Shown one piece after another: positions 8,434 to 17,108 of a DNA stretch of 64,000 bases. Location: NCBI GenBank assembly GCA_020633205.1, contig JACKEB010000013.1:372001-436000 (forward strand), given 5' to 3'. Origin of the DNA: Polyangiaceae bacterium (GTDB taxonomy: Bacteria; Myxococcota_A; Polyangia; Polyangiales; Polyangiaceae). Each line of letters starts with the position of its first letter. The first letter of the stretch is position 1. Position numbers and translations under genes: made by a program. The notes below the pieces were generated by a model. It was not told where the DNA came from and did not search any database. It was given only the letters and a program-made list of their open reading frames with translations.

Positions 8434-9215
8434 CTCATCTGCGTGGCGGTGCGAAGCATCTCGTCGGCGGCGCTGACCACCTTGGAGTTCACTTCGTAGT
8501 TTCGTTGAGCGCTGATGAGCCCAATCATCTCCTCGACCACGTCGACGTTGGATGACTCGAGGGCGCCACCCATCAGCGTTCCGCGGCCATCGCTGCCAGG
8601 GTTACCCACTTGGGCTTCGCCGCTGGCGGTCGTGGCCTGCATCAGGTTGTGACCGACCGAAGAGAGTCCGGCGGGGTTCACGAACGACGCGATTTGGATC
8701 TGTCCAACCGTGGTCGGCGCTGCCTCGCCTGGGAGGCTCACGCTCACCGTGCCATCTGCACCGACGCTCACGCCGACAGCTTCCGCGGGGATCGTGATCG
8801 GCGGGTCGAGCGGGAGCCCTTCCGGGGTAACCAAACGCCCCGTTCCGTCGGTCTTCAGGTTGCCGGCTCGCGTATACGCCGGGGTGCCGTCGGGCTGCTG
8901 AACCACGAAGAAGCCGTTTCCCTCGATCGCGACGTCGAGGGGGTTCTGGGTGATCTGTACCGCGCCCTGCTTGAAGATGTGGGCGGTCCCGACGACGCGA
9001 ACGCCACTGCCAAGTTGTAGTGCCTCGGGCGCCACCGTATTGGCGCCTGTCGGGGCGCCTGCGGCGCGCACCGTGCGGTAGAGCAGATCTTGAAAGTCAG
9101 CCCGCTGCTTCTTGAAGCCAGCCGTATTGGCGTTGGAAATGTTGTTCGCCACCCCTTCTAGGTGGGTTTCCTGGGCGCTCATGCCCGTGGCGGCGATACT
9201 GAGAGAGCGAAACAT
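8430..9215 (-). CDS. flgG: FlgG, distal rod protein
   Basis: The 261-residue protein has the axial-protein N-terminus MFRSLSIAATGMSAQETHLE with NNISNANTAGFKKQRADF. It also has the FlgG-type middle (NPLDVAIEGNGFFVV) and the C-terminal helix LISAQRNYEVNSKVVSAADE. The size is exactly that of FlgG. It is the first gene of the flgG-A-H-I-J operon with an AAGGAGG site, 24 bases from the predicted sigma-54 start. No flgF precedes it, which is unusual. Confidence 0.95.
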   Translation of the reverse strand: MFRSLSIAATGMSAQETHLEGVANNISNANTAGFKKQRADFQDLLYRTVRAAGAPTGANTVAPEALQLGSGVRVVGTAHIFKQGAVQITQNPLDVAIEGNGFFVVQQPDGTPAYTRAGNLKTDGTGRLVTPEGLPLDPPITIPAEAVGVSVGADGTVSVSLPGEAAPTTVGQIQIASFVNPAGLSSVGHNLMQATTASGEAQVGNPGSDGRGTLMGGALESSNVDVVEEMIGLISAQRNYEVNSKVVSAADEMLRTATQMR

Positions 9216-9248
9216 GCGGCCTCCTTAGTCGGCTTTCTGCAGAGTTGC

Positions 9249-9265
9249 TTGCAACCGAGGTGCCA
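9249..9265 (-). promoter_or_regulatory. Sigma-54 promoter of flgG-flgA-flgH-flgI-flgJ
   Basis: The minus strand reads TGGCACCTCGGTTGCAA, a full match to the -24/-12 consensus TGGCAC-N5-TTGCA with GG-N10-GC. The predicted start near 9239 leaves a 24-base leader that contains the flgG AAGGAGG site. This is the best sigma-54 promoter in the window. Confidence 0.88.
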
Positions 9266-9301
9266 GGTGCTCGGCATTGGCTGAACGATTTCCGTACGGA
9301 C

Positions 9302-9757
9302 TCAGTCGACGGTCGCGTCCGCGGCGGCGTCCTCGCTAGCGTCTGCGGCGGCCTCGCCGCTGGCGTCGTTCGGCTGGGCGTCGACGCTTCCGTCAGCGCT
9401 GGCGTCGATCTCGCAGCTGGCGTCTGCGCCGGCTTCCGCGTCGGGATCGCAGGTCTTGCCGGCGTCGGCGTCTAGACTCGCGTCCTCCACATCGGAGCCC
9501 GCGTCTGTGCTCGCATCAGCGTCAGCGTCAGCGTCAGCGTCAGTGTCGTTGGCGTCGCTGGCGTCTCCGCCGTCAGTCCCCGAGTCGCTGGCAGGGGGGA
9601 TACGACAGCCGCCTTGAAAACACTCGTAGCCCGGAGGGCAGTCCGTGTTGCGAAGGCAATGTTTACTGGCGCAGCCCACAGGCGTGCTTGCAACCCAAAG
9701 CCAAACAGCGGCGCATCCAAGCAGCCAAGCCAGGTGGTGCTTCGCTGCGTGTGTCAT
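9302..9757 (-). CDS. Asp/Ala-rich secreted lipoprotein of unknown function
   Basis: From the ATG at 9757 the product is 151 residues: a signal peptide, a likely lipobox ending PVGC, a small Cys-rich motif (CLRNTDCPPGYECFQGGCRI) and then a long acidic Asp/Ala/Ser tail containing a (Asp-Ala) run. Such Cys-knot-plus-acidic-tail lipoproteins are typical of Myxococcota. The start is fixed by an ATGA overlap with the upstream barrel gene, so the two are coupled and share the sigma-54 promoter at 10325. No function is known. The repeat DNA encoding the tail (GCGTCA units near 9516-9541) may be length-variable. Confidence 0.75.
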   Translation of the reverse strand: MTHAAKHHLAWLLGCAAVWLWVASTPVGCASKHCLRNTDCPPGYECFQGGCRIPPASDSGTDGGDASDANDTDADADADADASTDAGSDVEDASLDADAGKTCDPDAEAGADASCEIDASADGSVDAQPNDASGEAAADASEDAAADATVD

Positions 9758-10278
9758 AGGTCGAGGCTCACTCCAATGGAGACCAGCGCCCACATCAAGA
9801 CACTGCCCGATGGCAGGTCGGTACCTAGCGGCAACGCCGTGAAGGATGGTTCGATGTACAGCCGAGTCTTCTCCGCGAGGGGGATGTTGAACTCCAGACC
9901 GATACCGCCGCCAAACAGGGTCTCCGGCGCGAAGGCGGCGGTCACTCCGGCGTACGCCCCAAAGCTGTCCGAAAGCCAGCGCAGGTAGCGACCTTCCGCA
10001 CCGACGCCCACCCGCGGCTCGAACTCAACGAACGCGCGCGCACCCCAGGCCTCCTCCGGGAACTCATCCACATGGAAGGTGCTGCCTGCCGTGAGGCGCG
10101 TGCGAGCGCGCTGCCACTCGGTTTGTCCGTCGACGCTGCCCCCCTCGAGTCCGCTTCCCAGCCCGAGTTCACCGGTGATGACCAGTTCCTGGGCGTGGGC
10201 TGCCGGTGCCAGTGCGCTGACGATTGCCAGTGTTAACAGGCTGGCGTGATAGCGACTTCGCGTTCCAAAACTCTTCAT
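9754..10278 (-). CDS. Outer-membrane beta-barrel-like protein
   Basis: The 174-residue precursor has a signal peptide (about 1-29, ending APAAHAQ) and then alternating beta-strand pattern with many aromatic and Gly residues (GAYAGVTAAFAPETLFGGGI), as in small OmpW/OmpA-like barrels. It ends in a hydrophobic strand (ALVSIGVSLDL) rather than a terminal Phe. It heads a two-gene unit with the lipoprotein at 9302, between the flgG operon and the sigma-54 activator. A strong sigma-54 element lies 36 bases before its start. A flagellum-linked envelope role is inferred from position and promoter only. Confidence 0.7.
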   Translation of the reverse strand: MKSFGTRSRYHASLLTLAIVSALAPAAHAQELVITGELGLGSGLEGGSVDGQTEWQRARTRLTAGSTFHVDEFPEEAWGARAFVEFEPRVGVGAEGRYLRWLSDSFGAYAGVTAAFAPETLFGGGIGLEFNIPLAEKTRLYIEPSFTALPLGTDLPSGSVLMWALVSIGVSLDL

Positions 10279-10324
10279 TCTTGCTCACTCACGGCTAGTG
10301 CTCGTTCGGCGTCGCCTCTTTTGG

Positions 10325-10340
10325 AGCAACCGGCGTGCCA
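10325..10340 (-). promoter_or_regulatory. Sigma-54 promoter of the barrel/lipoprotein pair
   Basis: The minus strand reads TGGCAC-GCCGG-TTGCT with GG-N10-GC spacing, one base from consensus. The predicted start is near 10314, 36 bases before the ATG at 10278. It puts the barrel-lipoprotein pair under the same sigma factor as the flagellar operons. Confidence 0.75.
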
Positions 10341-10375
10341 GCGGCATGTACTGCCTTGGGGAAACACCGAGCCAC

Positions 10376-10428
10376 AAAAAGCCATTGGCCGTCTCGAGCT
10401 TCGAGACGGCCAATTCGACACGGCTTTT
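10376..10428. terminator. Terminator downstream of the sigma-54 activator gene
   Basis: A perfect inverted repeat (TTGGCCGTCTCGA / TCGAGACGGCCAA, 10385-10413) is flanked by AAAAAGCC on the left and GGCTTTTTTT on the right, so both directions have a T-run after the stem. It lies just past the activator stop codon on the minus strand. Confidence 0.8.
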
Positions 10429-10435
10429 TTTGGGA

Positions 10436-11509
<1,074 letters not shown>

Positions 11510-11602
11510 TGGCGTTTCTCCGGGGCAAGTGCGCTGAAGGACAGCGCGGCGGGTGTTTTGGCGGCGTTTTCAAGGCCACCAGCGTGTCGTGCTAAGCCCT
11601 AG

Positions 11603-11618
11603 AGCAAGGCGCGGGCCA
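11603..11618 (-). promoter_or_regulatory. Possible sigma-54 promoter of the activator gene
   Basis: The minus strand reads TGGCCC-GCGCC-TTGCT with GG-N10-GC spacing. The predicted start near 11593 leaves a leader of about 83 bases before the activator ATG. If real it would give autoregulation. The -24 box deviates at one base. Confidence 0.45.
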
Positions 11619-11985
11619 ACTGTCGGGTTGCTGGCTATTCAGCGTTAAACCGTTGGCGTTGACCAATTCGGCCAGGGAGTTCGCGCCTTCGGAGTGGGTC
11701 ACTGGCGACCCGGACAAGTGCCTCGAAAAAATGCGCTTTTCGCTGATAATCTAGCGAAACCAGGGTTTCTCTGCGGCCATCGCGCGACGTCCAGAGGGAC
11801 GGCGAATCTGGGTCACCAATCACCCGGGGGTGAGTCGTGACCCAGGAGCCAACATTGCCCTAACGTACTCACTGCACGGGAACGGAGGGAGCGGCCAAGT
11901 CTTGAGCGCCTTTTCTCTCAACCCCATTCAATGCGCAGCTCCCACCTGAGTGCCCATTCGCTCCGGGAACGGCTCATCGCCTTTG

Positions 11986-12001
11986 CGGCACGCGGAGTGC
12001 A
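11986..12001 (+). promoter_or_regulatory. Possible sigma-54 promoter of flgB-flgC-fliE
   Basis: CGGCAC-GCGGA-GTGCA has the GG-N10-GC spacing and lies 67 bases before the flgB start (predicted transcript start near 12012). It is the only good -24/-12 candidate I found in the roughly 560-base gap between the activator and flgB. The rest of that gap holds no recognisable gene. Confidence 0.5.
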
Positions 12002-12066
12002 AGTGACTGGGGGACTGGAGCATCACGTTACTGTGCGGAAACGAACTACATCGAAGGAGAGCGCGA

Positions 12067-12465
12067 GTGTCTGACTTCTTCGCGCACGTCGCGCCACTGC
12101 ACGGGGCACTCGACTACCACCTCGAGCGCCACAACGTGTTGGCCACCAACCTGGCCCACGTGGACACCCCCGGCTTCATCCCTCATGACCTGCGGCGCGT
12201 GGACCCAACGAGCAAATTCGCCGGGGTGCTTCGCGTCCAGTTGAAGGCGACCAAGTCGGCGCACTTCGGGTCTGCTGGGGCGGGGGCGGTCACTGGAAGG
12301 GTCTTCGAAGACGCGAGCGCGGGGCCAGGCCCTGACGGCAACTACGTGTCGATGGATCGTGAAGCCGCCAAGGTCGCCGCCAACCAGCTGCGCTACGACA
12401 CCGTGAGCGCGATCGTGTCTGCCGAACTACGCCAGCTGGCCTTTGCTGCAGGAGATGGGCACTGA
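12067..12465 (+). CDS. flgB: FlgB, proximal rod protein
   Basis: The 132-residue protein starts at a GTG with AAGGAG upstream and shows the rod motif LERHNVLATNLAHVDTPGFI near the N-terminus. Its C-terminal helix (DTVSAIVSAELRQLAFA) is as in FlgB. The length is standard. It opens the flgB-flgC-fliE unit, the usual start of the basal-body operon. The protein is exported to form the rod next to FliE. Confidence 0.92.
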   Translation: MSDFFAHVAPLHGALDYHLERHNVLATNLAHVDTPGFIPHDLRRVDPTSKFAGVLRVQLKATKSAHFGSAGAGAVTGRVFEDASAGPGPDGNYVSMDREAAKVAANQLRYDTVSAIVSAELRQLAFAAGDGH

Positions 12466-12499
12466 TGTTGCTTTGGAAGAAGTTTGAAGGAGTAGACCG

Positions 12500-12931
12500 A
12501 TGCTAGGTGTGTTCAGTGCCATGGAAGTTGCCGCGTCGGGCCTCAGTGCCCAGCGCATTCGCATGAACACCATCGCGTCCAACCTCGCCAACGCGCGCAC
12601 CACGCGCACCGCTGAGGGCGGCCCCTACAAGCGCATCGATCCGATGTTCGAGGCGCGCAAGGTCGCTGAGAGCGGGTTCGGTGGTCAGTTCGCGGATGCG
12701 GTGTCGACGGTGAACGTGCGGGAGATCGTCGCGGATCCACGGCAAGGTCAGCTGGTGCTAGAGCCCGGCCATCCCGACGCGGACGCCGCCGGCTACGTCG
12801 AGTACCCGAACGTCAACGTGGTGGAGGAGATGGTCAACATGATCACCGCGTCCCGTGCCTACGAAGCGGGCGTTACATCCATCGAGAGCGTCAAGGGTAT
12901 GGCGCGAAGCGCGATCGACCTAGGAAAGTAG
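12500..12931 (+). CDS. flgC: FlgC, proximal rod protein
   Basis: The 143-residue protein begins MLGVFSAMEVAASGLSAQRI and has the axial motif NTIASNLANARTTRTAEGGP. The C-terminus has YPNVNVVEEMVNMITASRAY, the FlgC hallmark. The length is normal. It follows flgB after 34 bases, and the ATG has a GAAGGAG site. Confidence 0.94.
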   Translation: MLGVFSAMEVAASGLSAQRIRMNTIASNLANARTTRTAEGGPYKRIDPMFEARKVAESGFGGQFADAVSTVNVREIVADPRQGQLVLEPGHPDADAAGYVEYPNVNVVEEMVNMITASRAYEAGVTSIESVKGMARSAIDLGK

Positions 12932-12937
12932 TGATTC

Positions 12938-13348
12938 GTGGCCATCGGACCGATCGTTGACGGAGCGATGATCCCACTGCAACCCTCACGGGGACCAGTG
13001 GAGTTCCGCGCGGGTACGGAGCCCGAGTTTGGTGGAGCGATGCGCGCCGCGCCCAATGGCCCACCCAGTCTAGAGGGGCTCGAAGCGCTGCGCGGCGTTG
13101 AGGGGGTCGACTCGCCCCAGGCGCCCGAGCTCGGCTTCGCCCATGTGCTCGAGTCGGTGATCGCCCCCGCTAACGAAAAAGCCCTCTCCGCCGCGAACGC
13201 CGCTGAGGAGTTCGCCGCTGGGAGGCGCGACGACATTCATGGAACGATGCTCGCGCTCAGCGAAGCGGATATCGAGCTGAAGTTCGCCAGCAACGTGCGG
13301 AACAAGGTCGTCGACGCGTTCTACGAAATCTGGCGCATGAACATCTGA
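12938..13348 (+). CDS. fliE: FliE, MS-ring to rod junction protein
   Basis: The 136-residue product starts at a GTG 6 bases after flgC. The second half matches FliE: FAHVLESVIAPANEKALSAA, then GTMLALSEADIELKFASNVR and the C-terminal VVDAFYEIWRMNI. FliE is usually about 105 residues; here about 30 extra Pro/Gly-rich residues precede the core. It connects the MS-ring to the rod. Confidence 0.92.
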   Translation: MAIGPIVDGAMIPLQPSRGPVEFRAGTEPEFGGAMRAAPNGPPSLEGLEALRGVEGVDSPQAPELGFAHVLESVIAPANEKALSAANAAEEFAAGRRDDIHGTMLALSEADIELKFASNVRNKVVDAFYEIWRMNI

Positions 13349-13569
13349 CGACGGCGCGCGATGCCCGTGGCTCCAAGAGCGCGGTGGGTGTCAGCGCATG
13401 ACTTGGTAGAGGCGCCTCACCCCCTGATCGATCGGGGGGAGAGGTGGAATGTTCGGCCCCTGCGAGGTCGTGTCGACGCACGCCCTGCTATCGCGCCTCA
13501 CCTGAGTGCGTGGCTTGGGACTTGCACTTGGAGATCAGCGAGCCCTTCGGCTCCCCGAGATAACCCCTG
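13349..13569 (+). other. Intergenic gap fliE-fliF with hairpin and promoter
   Basis: This 221-base stretch has no convincing gene. It holds a GC hairpin (CCCCC at 13420-13424 against GGGGG at 13435-13439, around a TGATCGATC core) that could end the flgB-flgC-fliE transcript, and the sigma-54 element at 13511-13526 that would restart transcription for fliF. Confidence 0.5.
13511..13526 (+). promoter_or_regulatory. Sigma-54 promoter of the fliF operon
   Basis: TGGCTT-GGGAC-TTGCA has a perfect -12 box and GG-N10-GC spacing. The predicted start near 13537 gives a leader of about 33 bases before the fliF ATG. The -24 box differs from consensus at two bases. Confidence 0.65.
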
Positions 13570-15222
13570 ATGGACAAGCTTCGAGCCTTTGGATCTCAGC
13601 TGAGCGCGTTCTGGCAAAACCTGAGCGGCGCCAAGCGATTTGCGCTGATCGCCGCTGTGGTGACGGTGCTCGCTGGTGTGCTCTTGGTGGCCGGCGTCGG
13701 GTCGAAGATCAACTACGGGTACCTCTACACGGACCTCAATCCCGATGACGCAGGGTCCATCGTCGAGAAGCTGAAAGAGCGGAAAATCCCCTATGAAGTG
13801 AGCGGGGGAGGGACGACGATCCTGGTGCCGCAAGAGCAGGTGCACGAGTTGCGCTTGAGCCTTGCGTCGGAAGGGTTACCGCGCGGAGGTGGCGTCGGCT
13901 TCGAGGTGTTCGACAAGACCGACCTCGGAGCGACGGAGTTCGAGCAGCAAGTGAAGCTGCGCCGCGCGCTGGAAGGCGAGCTTGCCCGCTCCATCTCCAC
14001 CCTGGAAGGTGTCAAAGGAGCGCGGGTTCATCTGGTGCTACCCGAGCGGAAGCTATTCGCCCGCAAGAGCGAGGCCGCGTCGGCCTCCGTGGTGGTGCGG
14101 CTCGCTAACGGTGCGAGCTTCGGCAAGCGAGAAGTCGCTGGAATCGTGCACTTGGTGAGCGCGGCGGTGCCAGGACTCACCCACGATCGCATCAGCGTCG
14201 TGAGTACCGACGGGGTGACGCTGCACCGTCCGAATTCTGACGGCAGCGGTGCGGGGGCGATGGCCGAGTCTCAGGCAGATCGCGCGCGCGAGCTGGCGCG
14301 CACCTTGGAGTCGGAGGTGCGCACGCTGCTCGAGCGCGTCGTCGGGCTGGGGAACGCCGACGTGATGATCTCCGTTGAGCTCGACACCTCGACCAGTGAG
14401 CACACCGAAGAGCACTACGAGCCCACGCGCACCGCGTTGCGGAGCGAACAAGAGAGCATCGAGAAGACCGCGACGGGTGAAGCCGGCGTGGCTGGCGTTC
14501 CGGGAGCGCGTACGGCGCTACCCGATGGAGCACCCGTCGAGGAGGATCCCGAAAACACCCCGGGCCTCGTGCGCCGCAGCCACACCAAGAACTGGGAAGT
14601 CGATCGCGTCACCAAGAAGACGTTGCGTCCCGCTGGGGAAATCAAGCGGCTGAGCATCGGCGTGCTGGTCAACGGAAAGTGGGAAGAGAAGGACGGCAAC
14701 GCCGCGTATAGCGCGCGCTCAAAGGAAGAGCTGGCGGCGCTCGGGGCCGTGGTGAAGCAAGCGATCGGCTTCAGCGAAGAGCGCGGTGACGGCTTTCACA
14801 TCGAGAGCGCTGCGTTCGCGCGCCCCGACGCCGAGCCACCGGTCGTGCCCGTCCCGCCATACATGAAGTACAAGCTGCCCATCGCGGCGGGCGCTGGTGG
14901 ACTCGCGCTCCTGACGACGCTGATCGTCGTCTGGAGGGTCCGCAAAGCGCGCAAGCTCGCCAAGGCCAAGGCCGAGGCGGAAGCAAAGGCCAAGGCTGAG
15001 GCGGAAGCCAAGGCGAAAGAGGAAGAAGAGCGCCGTGAGGCAGAGGCACTGCTGGCGGCGGAGGAACTCAAGCAGCTCACTGAGGGCAACAGCAGCGAAT
15101 ACGGTGAGGTCGCTCGAGCCGAGGCGCTCTCGATTGCCGCTCAAGATCCGGCGACGGCGGCCGTTGTCTTACGGCGCTGGCTCGCGTCGCAGGAGTCCCC
15201 TGATGCGGCCCAGCAGCCGTGA
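13570..15222 (+). CDS. fliF: FliF, flagellar MS-ring protein
   Basis: The 550-residue protein has a first membrane segment at about 24-45 and then the ring-building YscJ/FliF domain (YLYTDLNPDDAGSIVEKLKE, ARVHLVLPERKLFARKSEAA). A second domain and a second membrane segment (about 437-457) follow. The C-terminal tail is rich in Ala/Lys/Glu repeats and ends with the FliG-binding region. FliF forms the inner-membrane ring that houses the export gate. Length and layout are normal. Confidence 0.96.
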   Translation: MDKLRAFGSQLSAFWQNLSGAKRFALIAAVVTVLAGVLLVAGVGSKINYGYLYTDLNPDDAGSIVEKLKERKIPYEVSGGGTTILVPQEQVHELRLSLASEGLPRGGGVGFEVFDKTDLGATEFEQQVKLRRALEGELARSISTLEGVKGARVHLVLPERKLFARKSEAASASVVVRLANGASFGKREVAGIVHLVSAAVPGLTHDRISVVSTDGVTLHRPNSDGSGAGAMAESQADRARELARTLESEVRTLLERVVGLGNADVMISVELDTSTSEHTEEHYEPTRTALRSEQESIEKTATGEAGVAGVPGARTALPDGAPVEEDPENTPGLVRRSHTKNWEVDRVTKKTLRPAGEIKRLSIGVLVNGKWEEKDGNAAYSARSKEELAALGAVVKQAIGFSEERGDGFHIESAAFARPDAEPPVVPVPPYMKYKLPIAAGAGGLALLTTLIVVWRVRKARKLAKAKAEAEAKAKAEAEAKAKEEEERREAEALLAAEELKQLTEGNSSEYGEVARAEALSIAAQDPATAAVVLRRWLASQESPDAAQQP

Positions 15223-15241
15223 GCGCTCGTAGGAGGTGACG

Positions 15242-16234
15242 ATGGCCGAGCAAATCGACCTGACCGGAGCCGAGAAGGCAGTGCTGATGTTGCTCTCCCT
15301 CGAGGAGGGCGTGGCAACGCCAATCATGGCGGAGCTCTCCGCGGACGAGGTGAAGCGCCTGCGTGAGGCCGCCAGCAAGATGCGCGCGGTGCCTTCCAGC
15401 GCCCTCGATCAAGTCTACAGCGAGTTCATCACGCGGACCCGCGAGGAGGTTGCGGTTCCGCGAGGAGGTATGCGCTACCTTCGGAGGATCGCGACCCGCG
15501 CCCTCGGTGAAGCGCAAACTGACGCGATTTTCAGCGGCTCTCCGGCCTCCGCGATGGAGCGCATTGCCCACACAGACTCCAACGCTTTGGGAGCGCTGCT
15601 CGAGCATGAACACCCTCAGCTCGTCGCGGCCATCTTGAGTCAGCTAGACGTGCAAAAAGCAGCAGAAGTGGTCGAGGCGCTGCCCGAGGAAGCGCGCGCT
15701 CCCGTGTTGCTCCGCTTGGGCAGCATGACGGAGGTGCCCGAGACCTTGCTCGAGGACATCGCCGAAGCGATCACGAGTGAGCTGCCCGCAGGTGAAGCTG
15801 AGGTCGCTCTCACCGTCGATGGCATCGGGCGCTCTGCGCAGCTAGTTCGCAACCTGTCGAAAGAGACTTCCGAGGCGCTGCTCGGCGACATCGAGACCGA
15901 GAACGAAGTCTTGGCGGGCGAGATCCGTCGCGCCATGTACTCGTTCGAGGATCTCAAGGCGGTCGATCAACGCGCTCTCAGAGACTTGCTCAAGGCAGTT
16001 CCGGGTGACCGTTTGACCCTCGCGCTCAAGACCGCCAGCGAGGAGCTGAAGAACCACCTGTTCACCAGCATGTCCAAGCGCGCCGCCGACCTAATCCGCG
16101 AGGATCTAGATATGCTCGGTGGTGTTCGTCTCAGCGAAGTCGAGGCCGCACAGCGGGAGATCGTCGACGTCGCGCTGCGCCTCGAGGCGGAGGGCACCAT
16201 CTCCCTTGGAGGCGGTGACGATGCTATCGTCTAG
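15242..16234 (+). CDS. fliG: FliG, flagellar motor switch protein
   Basis: The start is the ATG at 15242, five bases after a perfect AGGAGGT site. The 330-residue protein has the N-terminal FliF-binding domain (LTGAEKAVLMLLSLEEGVAT) and the middle domain with the EHPQLVAAILSQLDVQKAAE armadillo motif. The C-terminal torque domain contains the charged helix VDQRALRDLLKAVPGDRLTL. The torque helix keeps its charged residues, so the motor should be functional. It overlaps fliH by 14 bases. Confidence 0.96.
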   Translation: MAEQIDLTGAEKAVLMLLSLEEGVATPIMAELSADEVKRLREAASKMRAVPSSALDQVYSEFITRTREEVAVPRGGMRYLRRIATRALGEAQTDAIFSGSPASAMERIAHTDSNALGALLEHEHPQLVAAILSQLDVQKAAEVVEALPEEARAPVLLRLGSMTEVPETLLEDIAEAITSELPAGEAEVALTVDGIGRSAQLVRNLSKETSEALLGDIETENEVLAGEIRRAMYSFEDLKAVDQRALRDLLKAVPGDRLTLALKTASEELKNHLFTSMSKRAADLIREDLDMLGGVRLSEVEAAQREIVDVALRLEAEGTISLGGGDDAIV

Positions 16235-17108
16235 AGCGCCCGGCAAGGTCGAGTTCATCGAAGTTCGCAAACCTCGCAAGAAGCCTCCCACATGGGTGGG
16301 CGCCAGTCAGCGCGCTCGCTCGGGGCTGGCGACGCTGCGACCGCCGAAGTTGCCCTCCAACGTGGTGGGTGACGGGTTCGTGAGCGACGACTGTGAAGTC
16401 GAGGAGTTCTCCGGGGCACCTCAGCCGCGCTCTCCCCAACAGGGATATCCGCGTGGATTCAACCCCGAGTTCGAAGCGCGCGCTCAGAGCGAGTTCTTCG
16501 AGCAAGAGGGCGACTATCACGATCCAGGCGAGTATCGCCGGGAAATCACCCCGCCGCCGCCACGACCAGCCGTTGCTGGAGGAACGAGCGAGGGTCTAGA
16601 GATGCGTGCGGCCATGGACGCCGTCATGGCGTCGGTACCCCCGCCGGTGCGTCCGCCCCAGGTCGCTGAGCTCGACGCCCTGGCGTTGCAGGATGCCGCG
16701 CTCAGCGAGCTGCGTGCCGCCCTGGAAGCGAGCCTAGGCCTCCGCGACGACTGGTTGAGAGAATCCGAAGAGCAGCTGGTGGAGCTGGTGAGCGTGATCG
16801 CGCGCCGAGTCATCGCGCGCGAAGTGCGGAGTGATCCCGGGCTGGTGCGCTCGCTCGTGCGTGAAGGTATCGACGCCTTGGGTGGTGCTGACCGCGTCGT
16901 GGTCCGATTGGGAGAGGCCTTTGCGGGCGCCGCTGAGCAACTCAGCGATGACCTCGAGAGCAGCGGTCGCAGCTGTCAGGTGGTGGTCGACCCGGAGCTG
17001 TCGCACCACGGGTGCGTGATCGAGACGGCTTATGGTCGTGTTGACGAGTCGCTCGAGGGTCGTCTGGATCAAGTGCTTGGCGCACTCACTCCCGATGAGG
17101 AAGGCTAG
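16221..17108 (+). CDS. fliH: FliH, negative regulator of the FliI ATPase
   Basis: From the ATG at 16221 (GGAGGCGG site upstream, inside the fliG end) the product is 295 residues. The first half is low-complexity and Pro-rich. The second half has the FliH/HrpE pattern ESEEQLVELVSVIARRVIAR and VIETAYGRVDESLEGRLDQV. FliH forms the peripheral stalks linking FliI to the C-ring. The long Pro-rich N-terminus is unusual but such regions vary widely. Confidence 0.88.
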   Translation: MLSSRAPGKVEFIEVRKPRKKPPTWVGASQRARSGLATLRPPKLPSNVVGDGFVSDDCEVEEFSGAPQPRSPQQGYPRGFNPEFEARAQSEFFEQEGDYHDPGEYRREITPPPPRPAVAGGTSEGLEMRAAMDAVMASVPPPVRPPQVAELDALALQDAALSELRAALEASLGLRDDWLRESEEQLVELVSVIARRVIAREVRSDPGLVRSLVREGIDALGGADRVVVRLGEAFAGAAEQLSDDLESSGRSCQVVVDPELSHHGCVIETAYGRVDESLEGRLDQVLGALTPDEEG

